DNA from: Endozoicomonas sp. YOMI1
Lineage (GTDB): Bacteria > Pseudomonadota > Gammaproteobacteria > Pseudomonadales > Endozoicomonadaceae
NCBI RefSeq assembly: GCF_024606345.1
Contig: NZ_JAHHPM010000032.1
Span: 1 to 36,115 of the forward strand
Length of the DNA: 36,115 nucleotides
Reading direction: 5' to 3'
Under the pieces are notes generated by a model. That model was not told the DNA's origin. It ran no database searches and worked only from the letters and a program-made list of their open reading frames with translations. A program made the position numbers and the translations under genes. Shown here piece by piece: positions 1 to 12,200 of this stretch (positions within the stretch are counted from its first letter, which is position 1; each line of letters starts with the position of its first letter).

Positions 1-120
1 TTATGATCCAAGGCTCAAGCTGCCTTTATGCCAGTCCTAAATACAATAAACCACCCTGGAAACTGAAAGCCAGTTAACCATGCATAGTGAAGAAGTTAAT
101 GGGACAATGACGTTCAATGC
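1..120. other. Gene-free left edge
   Basis: No convincing coding region, RNA gene or repeat was recognised here. It lies just outside the inverted-repeat element that begins at 121, and may be the edge of an intergenic region or part of a gene truncated by the window end. Confidence 0.4.
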
Positions 121-287
121 TCTAACCCGGATATTTCATAAACGTGCTCCCGCTCTCGCTTGTCCTTTGCCGCTCTGAGGGAGTTTTGCTCAGTCGACCG
201 TACTCCCCGGTACGGCCTTCCCTAATCCCTTAGAGCGACAAAGTCCTGCGCGAGATTCGGGGCAGTTTATGAAATATCCGGGTTAGA
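121..287. repeat. 167-bp fold-back element with perfect 23-bp inverted ends (MITE-like)
   Basis: Positions 121-143 are the exact reverse complement of 265-287; the outer part of each arm reads TCTAACCCGGATATTTC. The interior is also imperfectly palindromic: around 160-183, CTTTGCCGCTCTGAGGGA mirrors the reverse complement of about 225-245 with two mismatches, and a CCGTAC/GTACGG stem (198-203, 210-215) lies at the centre. The whole element could fold into one long hairpin. It contains no ORF and no obvious target-site duplication was seen. It ends three bases from the giant gene's stop codon, so the hairpin may also act as a transcription terminator. A non-autonomous mobile element or dispersed palindromic repeat is the likeliest origin (inference). 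Confidence 0.8.
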
Positions 288-290
288 AGC

Positions 291-3200
291 TCAACCAACC
301 CTCTGTTTTCTTGCCGGTCTCACCATTGCCCAAGCAGAAAACCCAACCAGTGCGGCTTTTAAATCAATACCCGCACCCTGTTGCTCCAATGGCTCAGCCA
401 TATCCTCTGAACTTTTTTCAGACTCTTGTTCGCCTTCGGCTGGTTTACAGGCACCTTCAACCTTATCACCACTGACTTTACAATCTGGCTCTACCGCAGG
501 CTCCCCTTCCATCTGCATAGGTTCTCCGTCGGGTAACTGTTGATCATTCACTGGAACCTCTCCCGCTGGTACTTCCTGCTGTTCCGCTTCAACCTCTGTC
601 GGAGTCACTTCCCCGGAAGCCAGAGTTCTCTGTTGAGAAGCTGGTGTTAAACGGGCAAAGGCATTCTGCGCATCTTCTGTGAACAATGGGGTTTCCAGCG
701 CTCTGGTTCGTGCTACCTGACCAAGGCCAGATTCCGCAAAGAACTGTTGGGCAAAATTACTGAACAGGTTAGTCTGCTGTCCCCTGATCAGGTCAAGGCC
801 ATTTTGTGCCAGGGAAACAATAAATGTCGCCTGCTGGGCATCGGTATTGGCATCAAAGGTAAAGCGGCCATATTCACCAATTATGACATCTTCACTAAGA
901 CTGCCATCAAAGAAGTCACCACCGAAATGCCCCTGCATACGATCCAGCCCGGAACCACCAATCAAGGTATCAACACCACCGGCGAACAGATCTACCGCTT
1001 CAATAACAATGGTGGATGGACTGCGGGTCACCTGCGTACCATCACCACCGATCAGATCATCTCCAGCCTGACCATCCAGATAATCATCACCAAAACCACC
1101 CATCATAATGTCGCGGTTCAGGCCGCCAATAATACGGTCATTACCGCCAATGGTTGTACTACCAGTCCGTACTGTGAGATAACGCCCTTCCGAGTCATTA
1201 ACGATACGACCATCGTCGCCAATCATAATGGTCTCGCCGGAGGTGTTGTTGAGCAGGTCATTACCAACACCGCCAATCGCCTGGTCACTGCCATTACCAA
1301 GATTGATAATATCGTTGCCACCGGTGCTGTTACTGACATCGGTACTGAATACCTCATTACGGACACCGTTAACAAAGTAGACCTGACCATTATCGCCAAT
1401 AACCGTATCGTTGCCATCACCTGCCGTCAGTTCATCATTACTAAAGCCGCCCAGAACCAGATCATTGCCTGAACCAGACTCAATCAGATCATCACCACCC
1501 AGGCCGGCATCAATGGTCGTTACGCTGTCTAGCGTGGCAAGGTCAGCATCACCGTCGGCATAATTCAATTGGCCACTGTCGCCAAAGAGAATGTCATTAC
1601 CTGTGCCACCACGGATGGTGTCATTACCAAACCCGGCAATAACGACGTCATCACCCGCACTGCCGTCAATGATATCGTCACCACCCTGATCACGATTTGT
1701 ATTGGTGATACTAACCACCATACCCGTAGTCAGGATACGATTTGTATCAAGCTGTTGTGCAATCTCACCTTTGTCACTCAGGATAATGTCATTACCGGCA
1801 CCACCATCAATGGTGTCGCTGCCAACGGTTAATTGGTCAGCAGTATCAAGATTATCATTTAGATCATCTGAGGAGTTCACCACCGTCAAAACCTGAGTGG
1901 AAAGATCCAGCCGGGTTGAGAGATCCAGATTGAAGCCGGAATCCCCATAAATATGGTCATCACCGTCAAGACCGAAGATATTGTCATCACCAGAACCACC
2001 AGCAATATGATCCCCATAAAGACTGCCAGTCAGCGTATCACTGCCCTGCCCACCGTAGATTACCACTGAGCCACCAGCACCGGATGCATCGATCACATCG
2101 TTACCGGGGTTCGCAAATTCTCTTGCCTTCCCTGTTTTCTGGTTTGATGTGGCATTGTAGGTAGAGCCATCCTGGACAGAGTCACCAAGCAGGATGAGAG
2201 CACCATCGCTGGCACTGTCAGTAACCGTCAGAGTGTCATCCCCACCACCACCATGAACGACAGTGATCACGTTGGAAGCGGTGCCAGCAATGGTGAAGTT
2301 ATCATTACCACTGCCCAGCAGCAGTTCGACGACTTCAAGATCGTGATACTCAATCCCCTTGCCAAAGGTCATCCTCAGGCCTGTGATCGTATTTTCCGTC
2401 AGAATCCCAGAGTCGTTCTGGATACTGCCATCATTGAAGACATTGAGCGTATCGGTCTGCTCATCTTCATTCAGCTCAATATTTACCAGCGGTAACGGTC
2501 CATCGGTTTCTGTAGGCAGCATAACCCCCTGGATGAGCTCACGCTTCTTACCATCAGGTGTGCCGCCTTCAATAATCAGCTTGCCACGAATATCCGACAG
2601 GGTATGGGGCTGTAGCGCTGGGTTCTGTACCGGCTGGCTATCAGTTTCAGGCTGGAAGCTGGCATTAGCTGCCAGAGTTATATCAATAGGTGTATCCCAG
2701 TCATCAATACCGAAGGTCACACTATTGGTGCTGGCATCAAAGCGTGGATCATTGCTGCTGATCAACACCTGCCCATCATTCAACAGGTTCACCGTCACGG
2801 GAGCTGTTGGCTTTTTACTGAGGACAATCTGGTAAGCATCCTGTTTTGTTGTGCTCACCAGGGTCGACCCCTCTGTCTGGGTGATAATGACCGATCCACT
2901 GTCGTTATCCACCACATCAATATCCAGCGTCACGCTCTCTGCCGCGTAGTTATCTGATGCAGAGAGTGTAATGCCCGCTCGATAGAGGTTTTCAACCGCC
3001 CCATCGTCCGTCGCCGTCACCGTAAACTGACCTGACCAATTGTTATGATCAAACGTCAGAGTATCCGTACTCAGCGTCAGCTGCCTGCTCCAGTCCGAAG
3101 GAATAATCTCAGCCAGGGAGACTTTGACCACCTGTCCCTGAACCGGTGGGGTTGCCAGGCGCACATCAAAGGTTATTTCACTGCCGCCTTCAACCACGCT

Positions 3201-6200
3201 CTGGTTGCTCACCGGGCTGACGATGATGCCACCCAGGTCATTATCATTAACAACCACTTCTACATTATCGACAACCAGCTGATCAAAGTCCGGGTTGTCA
3301 CTTCGGACACTGTGACTGATCACATAATCGCGCTGCCCTTCGGCAGCCGTATCATCCACCGCATTAACGTAGATTTTGGTGGCATCATCCCAGTTGGTTT
3401 CTGAATCGTAAGCAATGACCAGAGACTCATAGAAGTTCTGGCCATCAATGGAAATCAGAACACTGTCGGCCATTCCACTGGTTTTATCTTTATCACTGCC
3501 AGAAGCCCTGACGGCGGAAACCGTCACATAAGCGATTGTGGCATCGGAGGGTTTCGGTGCATTCAGCTGCAGCTCGTAAAAGTCTGTGCCACCACCTTCA
3601 CTGACCACAACCTCACCATTGCCACGGTCTACACCAATGGCACCATTCTCTTTGTTCGCCACATTCAGGGAGATACCATCCACAAAAATATCGTTGTAGG
3701 ACGAGTCATCACTGAACACACTGTGGTTCACAAAACTACTGCGGCCTTCTACCGAGTAAGACACAATGGGTTTGGTTACATCACTGGCAATGTTGAAGGT
3801 GTCTGCGCCCAGACCACCAATAATGGTGGTTTCAACATCATCACTGGTGCTAAGTACATAGAAGGTATCATTACCTTCAAGGCCATCCACTTCCGCCAGT
3901 TCCACACCGTCAAAACTGATATTCAGGCCTGCGCCAAAAATACCGTTTTCGGTGATCACAAAGTTGTCATCACCTTCAGTTCCCAGAACCACCACGGAAT
4001 CCGTGCCATTACCGCCATCAATTTTCAGCGGCGAATTAATGCTGTACTGGATATTTTCGTCACCATCACCACCAAACAGCTCCACATCACCGCCACCCGC
4101 GGTTTCCATGGTATTCTTTTTCAGGAAGGCGCGAACCACAAAGCTATCATCACCATCTTCCCCATAAAGTTTGGTCATGGCCTTATTGGAGTAGACTTTG
4201 ATTTCATCCTTACCATCGCCCCCATAAACGACCATAGGCAAGCTGTTACCTTTACTGAGGAAGCCCAGGGTGGTTTCAGTGGTTTCGATTTCATCGCCAG
4301 CAGCGACCGTACCTTCGGCGATATTACGGTCCTTGCCAAATAGCTGGCCAATCTGGAAGCGGTCATTACCGACACCGCCATCCAGGGTGGTAATCGTGCT
4401 GTTATCATCACTGAAGAAGCTATCCGCACCGGCATGGCCATTCAACGTCAGACGGGCGTTGATATTGCGGTCATAATTGATACGTTCGACAACTGATGTG
4501 TATTCGCCCTGACTGTCGGTGTGCATGGCTGCCACAAAGTTGGCCCGTAGCAGGAATGTGTCATCATCGGCAGTACCGTTGATCGTCAGGGTATCTGCGC
4601 CATCGGCTGCTAAGCCCGAATCCCGAACATCAATAATATAGTCTGCATTATCACCGGTTCGATTAATGGTGTATGTGTCAGAGCCACCTTCCCCATCAAG
4701 AACAAGGGCATCATCTGCAGCACGGCTCACCATCTGATTAACCATCAGCTGATCGTTTCCAGACCCAGTATTAACCTCAACATCGCCATCAATGTCCTGC
4801 ACATCGAACAATACCGTATCATCAGCCTGATCAGTGTTCACCAGAATTGTGGCTGCCATCAGGCTACCGTATAGTTTGATATCACCGGACTGACTGTCCA
4901 CGCTGCCAAGATCCGTATTAATCGTCAGCGTATGGGCAGCATTAAGCTGACCATCAAGGTTCAGCAAGAATTTATCGCCAGCATTCAGTGTCAGGTTGCC
5001 CTGCTCTGCATCGACCTTAACATCATTCACCGTCAAGTCGTCGCCTGAAGCAGAAGAGTCCGATGCAATCAGAGTGATATCACCCTCGCTGGCAATAACA
5101 TCTTCATTAATCATAAGCGGACTTTGTGCGACGAGCTCGATAGAACCCTGAACCTGCAGGCCTTCCATTTCATCACTGACACCGCCCACGATAAGGTACC
5201 CGGTGTTGTTGAGAATAAGACTGCCGACCAGTACTTCTGCTTCCAGATTATCAATCAGGGTTCGGAGCCCATCACCAGCGGCGCCAATCCCCTGACCAGC
5301 AATGATACGCAAACCGCTCGCGGTAATTATGTCGCCGGACGCATTACCATTCAGAACACGACCTTCCGCAGTAAGGTAGACATTGGCATCACCACTACCA
5401 CGGTTATCACTGTCTGCCACGAGGCTGGAAATATGCAAATGGCCACGCACTTCCCGCAGATAAGTGCTTTTGCCACTGAGGCTCGTTAGCTGGCCTGATT
5501 CATTATCAGCTGTATCAATTTCCAGCTGATTGCCCAACTGACCAATGGTGCCATTGGCTGCATCAAGGAAAATAGAAAACGCATTGATATCACTGTCACC
5601 CGTCAGGCTGATCAGCTCATTATTATTGTCCTGATCGCCATCCAGGATGGATTGTGCAGACTTCAGAGTCACATTGGCGTCTGAGGTGATCTGGCCAATA
5701 CTCAATGAGCTTTCGATGGCGTTCAGATAGACGTCACCGCGTGCATCTGCAAAAACATCACCGGAGAGTTTGAAGTCCAGATAGTTATCGACCAGGTTCT
5801 GGCGGTTGCCAATGCCGCCACCGGCAACCAGCATCAGATCCTGGGCACGAATATTGATGATAGCGCTATTGGTATCATCGTAGGCATCCAGAATATCGCC
5901 TGCAGCCTGTAAAGTAACCATGCCCGCCGTCGTGCTGATTTTCTCGGCGACAATATCAGCCTGCCCATTACCCGAAGTGGTTGGAGTAAAGGACGATAGC
6001 AAACCAGCGGTAAAGGTAAGATCACCAGTAGCGGCAACATCCTCAAGATAAAGGTCGCCAATGGTCGTGTTGTTCCCAGCAATGCTGACGTTACCTTCAA
6101 CCTGCCAGATATCTACGGAGCCAACGGTATCCACGCTCAGTGTTGCAGACTCTGCCACCTGCACCCGGAACCCACCATCGTCCTGAGAAAGAATATTCCC

Positions 6201-9200
6201 TTTAGTGATCAGAACAAGATCCCCGGCACTGACCAGAGCAGCGGTATTGTGCTGTCCCCTGTCAATCAAATCGCCCTGAACATTCAGCCGCACCCAGCTT
6301 GCACCCACAATGTGATCAACCGACAGTGCACCACTGTGTTCGATGGCAATTCCCTGATGCGCTTCTGCCGTCAGGTTGGTATCGCCTTGAAGATTCAGGT
6401 CATCCCACAGCTGAATGGTGACTGAACTGAGTTGCATAACCAGATCACCAACAGCCAGGTTCAATAAGCTGGCGGGAGCAACACTGGTGACACTGACCCG
6501 CTGCCATGGAACACCAGCGTCATCAAAACTTTCCTGGGAAAGTTCAATAGCGTCGCCTGTACCTGTGTATTGATAGAGTACTGGCACCCCATTCTGGTCT
6601 ATATGGACATAATCACCATTATTGACTGAGGTGAAACCATCAGCAGAGGCATCAAGGCTTCTGACTTCTGTCCAGTTACCGTCGTTGTAATCGATATCAA
6701 ACTGGGATATATCGCCCGCTGTGCCGGTATAAACGTAGAAGACATAATCAGTGGCTACCACATCATTACCCGTTGCCTGGGACAGGATAGCCTTCTCATC
6801 ATCTTCAAGGGCAACCACCCCATCACTCATATCAATGGTGACGCGATCACCTGTCTGACCAAGACCGCCAGCAGAATTAAGAATAATTGCACTGCCACTG
6901 ACCAATGTTTGAATATTGGCGGCTTCAGCAGAACCGGTGTTTCCAGCGCCACCAATAATCGGGGTTCCTGGATACAGCTTCGCAACGATGCCTGGTGAAA
7001 GAATGCTTTCAAACACGGGCCGTTTGGTGTTTACCTTCTCCTGGATACGATATTCAAGCTCGCTGATTTGACCCGAAGCAGAGCTGACATCTGTCGCTTT
7101 CCAGACAGCCAGCTGATCAAAGGACATATCGTATTCTGAAACACCGGTCAGGCTGCTATTCAATGCTGCAATGCGGTTTTGAGCATCCGTCAGTTCTTTA
7201 CCGGACAGGTACTCAAACAGCTCATCGTATTTATCGTATGCCGTGACGTCCGCCAGATAGCCTTCAGAGCCATTATCACGAAGGATATTCCAGTACTGGT
7301 GGTACAGCTCAGTAATCTCATCCGCTTCATTGGTGACCTGAGACTCCCCATAGAATTGCTGAGCCGCCAAAGTATCAAGGCTGGAAGCCCGAACCTCATC
7401 ATCATTGGCATCCAGAATATCACCGCTATTGGTGGTCAGCTGCACACCATAAGGCGAGCTACCACTGCCATCGACCTGGGCGGCAATGACCTGGTTCACA
7501 TTCATATCACCAGAGTATTCAGTCAGAGCAACATTACCCTGTGCTTCAACGGTGATATAGCCCGCATCATTTCGGGTTGCGGAATCAATGGTCAAATGTC
7601 CGATATCACCACCCAGTGCCAGCAGCTTGATAACATTGGCAGAAATGGAAACCGTCTCACCTCCATTTGCCTTGAAAATACCACCACCGGCATTGATTTC
7701 GACGGTATGGCGGGCTGAGATTTTATCAATATAGAGCTTGTTGGAACTGGTCTTCCCTTCTCCCGGGTTATCATCCTGCACAACGCCCAGATAAACACTG
7801 CCAGTGTTAGACACCACACGATGCCCATGACCTGCAGTGTTACCCTCCAAAATCATACGAACCGTGCCTTTCGCTTCAATATCCGCCTGCGAGGTCAGGG
7901 CATAAACAGCATCGGTCATGGTAATAGAGCCATGGGTAGACAGGATATTTAAGGTGCCTTCGTCAGCCAATTTGATCTTACCGGCCAGGATAATATCTCC
8001 CTTACTGGTAATATTCACATCCGGCTGGCTATTGCCACTGAGGAAATCAATGGCAATGTCATAATCCGCTTTCAGGGAGTGGGTGTAATAATCTTTCAGC
8101 CCCTCAACCACAGTAATCTTGGTGTGAACGGTCTTTTTACGGAGCCAACCGCCACCTGTCGTCCAGGATTCACGGTCAAAGTCGTAGACGTCCGGGTCAC
8201 CCTCAGTCTGGATATAAGTCACCTTATAGTCTGCAGATTCTGCACCCTCAGAAGGTAACAGTACCGATTCAGATTCAAGCAATGGTTTCTTATCGGTGAA
8301 CTCAATGGTTTCCCACTTATAGCTCTTATCCTTAACCAGCCAGTCCCCAAAAGAATTATCACCAAACAGGTTAAAGCTCTTCTTCTCGTACTTACGGACG
8401 GTGGTTTTGGTCTTACCCTGCCCTTCCGTCCAGACATAACGGGCTCCGGCAGTGACTTTGTATGCAAAAGAATCCGCATTGCCATTGCTGGCACTCTGCT
8501 GTGTGTATTCAATTCTGGCGATGTCGTTGCCGGTCGCAGAAATTAACGTACCTGTGTATTTGGTGTGCGTTGCACCGGAACCATTGTATTGATACTCATC
8601 CTTGGTCAGCTGTTTGCTGTCAATAATGGTGATCTTTCCTTCACGATACTGGCGGTTATCGATATCGTTCATCACCAGTTTGTAACCGCTGTTATTGTTA
8701 ATATCAACAGACGCGTAACCGCTGGCCGCCACGATACGACCATTTCCGGTACTGATCACCTGACCGGAAATCATCACTTCACCACCGGCAGGTACAATAT
8801 CTTCGATAATGATCGCCTGTCGTACAGCATCCCAGTAACCATCAACAGGGACTTTGACATTACTGCTGTCATTGGGGTTGGCAAAGCTGACGCCCGCAAT
8901 GGCCTGACCTTTCTTATTGGTCAGATCCACATTTTTGGAACCCCCACGGAAGTTTTCATCAATCTCCAGGTAAACGGTGTTCACCCCACTCTGAATCAAC
9001 CCGTTGATATTCAGGTAACGGGCTGTCAGGGTAATTTTGCCCATAGAGACAATCTGGGAGTTATCTACATTAATGCTGGTCGTCAGTACGCTGTAGTTAG
9101 CCTTAAACAGTGTGTAGATAAGCGAACTATCATTTAAACCCGTCTGATAGGAGCGTGAGCTTCCAGCCTTGTTGTAAACAAAGTTCCGCATCAATTGATA

Positions 9201-12200
9201 ATTAATATACTGACGTGGATCTTTATTGGTATGGAACCACGCATCAGAGTTCAGTGAGAAATCACCGGCTGCAAAGATATTGACGGTCTCGGCACGAATC
9301 TGGGTAGAGACTTCAATAGCTCCTTCCCGGTTATTGATATAAGCCCCACCGTTTTCATTAACCACATTGCCCTGAATGTACATACCCTGTGGAATCTCAG
9401 GCAGGGTGAAGCTTCCGTAGGTATCTTTGATAAACTGCGGATCGGTATCCTGAAAAATAACGATTTCGTTGGGTGAATCTGAGTTACTTCCCTGATCATC
9501 CGTGGATTGTGCACCACCGCGGATGGCAATTGAGTTCACATCTTTATAGTTAATCTGAACGGCGCCCGGCGTATAGGTTTTCAGTGAACCACCGACCATC
9601 TCAACCCGCTGAGTATCCTGCACAATGGCATCATTCACCCGCAGAGCAAACGGTGTACTGTTGACGATCTGAATCGTTGCACCTTCCCGGGCATGAAGAT
9701 TATCTATATTGTCCTGGGCAGCAAGTGCTTCCGCAGTTTTGCCATCAATCTGCAGATAGACAGAACCGGGTGCTGCATAAACATCCGGCAGGTCCACCAT
9801 CAGAATATCCAGAGCCTGGTTATAGACTTTACTGGAAGCATTCGCAGTATCGGTATAATTCCAGGCACCTGTGGTTGAGTTGGTTTTCTGCCATAACGTT
9901 GTGTCGGAATAGTCCGCCAACTCCAGAATGCTTTCCTGCTTAATCTTGCTTTGATAGTAATTACCGTCTGGTGCCTTAACGATCTGCCCAACATCGACGG
10001 TATGCACATAATCAGAGAGACCCAGCTCATCAATCTTTTTATTGATCTCTGCTAACTGAACCTGGTAGCGGGCTACGGCCTCAGTGTTTGTGCTGTGATC
10101 ACGGATCCAGCTCTCTACCTGGGCTTTTTGCTCAAACAATACAGTGCTTAAATTGGTAAACGTCAGAGTTGGTGAGTCCAACTCTCTCGGTTTAACAACA
10201 AAGAACTCGCCCGTCATGGCACTGGCAAGAGAGCCCGTAATGGCGCTTTCGTAAACCGGATACCCCAGAGACTCTATCTGTGCCAGTGTCAGGTTCAGCT
10301 TCGTCCAGCGATTTTTGTTGCTGTAGTTTTCCTGTTTCAGGTCAATTTCAGTGCTGTTCTGAGGGGTGTACTGGTAATAGCTGCCATTGTGCTCAATCAC
10401 CGTATCCTGGGTAACCAGGAAGTTGATGGTACTGAGTGCCAGCTCTTCCATCACATACACCACATCCTCTGGCAACTCTGGAATAACCACTTCGCCTTCG
10501 GCATTATCGACGCCAAACAGCAGTTTTTCATCGTCTTCGGTCAGGGCATCAATATTGATCACGCCATCAGCACTGACTTTGCTACTGTCGTTAAGGATGC
10601 TCTGTATCTCAGCGATCGGGCGAATCTGTAGGAAGGTTTTATTATTAACGCCAGCGGTCGCCTGGGCAGAGTCTGCAACCGAGAATTGGTTATTGGAAGT
10701 CACACTGCCATCACGGTCAATATCCACACCGTAAGGCACCCCGGAAATGGACAGCGTCAGTCCGGACTCTTTTGCCCGCTCGCTGCCACCAATACCTTCA
10801 CGGGCTTCGATGGTGATATCCGTCATGGACTTGATATCAGCATAGTTACCCAGATTGATAGTGTTGGTTTCTGTAATTTTTGCTTCAGGATGAGGAACAG
10901 CAACATTGGCAGAGGTTGAAACCGACATGAGTTCCACATTGGCACTGCTCTCAAGAATATTCAGTGCGCCCTGACTGCTCTTACCGGCATAGAGATAGAC
11001 GTCTCCAGCCTTCATGGTGGCATTGGCAATGCTGACATTATTTCGAGCATTGGTAGTAGCCAGAGCGACACCAGTGGCAGCGCTGGAAAGCCCGGAAACC
11101 GCAAGAACATCGGCACTGGCCCGATTCTCGGAATCGGTTTTGGCGGTCACAAATACTTTGCCAGTAACGTTTTCGATCACCGCGCCATCGATATTCACTT
11201 CGGCATCGGAATTGGCCTCTATCTTGCTCGTCGCCGCATTGATGCCTCCAACTGCACTGACGGTTTCCAGAGTGATGCTATCCACGGTGGTGATGTCATT
11301 CTGGGCTTCAATACGAACAGTAGCCTTATCGTCGTAGCTGCCTTCCGCTATCAGTTCCGCATCGTCGGTCAGGTTAATGCGCGCATGGTTGTTCAGAATG
11401 GTCTGACTCACCATCACATTGACACCAACAATATTACCGGAACCCGTTCTCAAGGATTTGCCATTACTGAAACGCGACTTATCAAAGCGGTTCAGTGCAT
11501 TAATATTGATATCATGAGCAGTAATGGAAGATGGGTTGCCAGAACCCAGCAGGCCGGTGCTGGCACCGATATTCACATCCGCATAGCTGTTGATAATGAT
11601 GTTCAACCCGGCACCGGCACCAGAAGCGAGAGCCACGGTAAAGGCATCCGCACTGGCATCGACGGTTTGATCCAGAGTGCTGCTCAGATCAAACTGGTCC
11701 GCCTCAATCACAACACCCTTGCCAATATTCGCGACCACCGCCTGATAACTGGTGACATTACTTTCTGCACCGGCACCGGCAACGTAGCCACCGGAGGCAG
11801 CAATGGTCTCTGGTAGAAGATCATCATTACCAGACGCTTTCACGGTAATATTAGTAGCGCCCAGTTGTGAGCCATCACCAATTTTCACCAACACATCTTC
11901 AGAGGCAGCTTTACCCTGCTCAATATCTGCCACCATGGCACCGGCAGCAACCACACCGGCAGCACCACCACTGGCATCTGCACGGGCGTAGTTGGTCGCA
12001 TTGGCATTAATAACGATTTCATCAACCGCTGTCAGTTTGGCTGACTCCGTTACTGCAGAAACGGTAGTGGTGATATCGACATCCGCACGGTTAGCACTGG
12101 CTGCCGCAAGAGCAGCGGCAAAACCAAATGCCTGGGTCTTATGGATGTGATTATCCGCCAGGGCATCGATATAAATATTCTGGGCTTCCAACGCAGTATC

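Noticed and set aside
747-1472. A 241-codon plus-strand open frame, and many other plus-strand frames of 60-200 codons between 291 and 23546
   Set aside because: They lie antisense to the giant gene and arise from its repetitive Gly/Asp/Thr codons. They show low-complexity Ile/Thr/Asn content, no family resemblance and no ribosome-binding sites.
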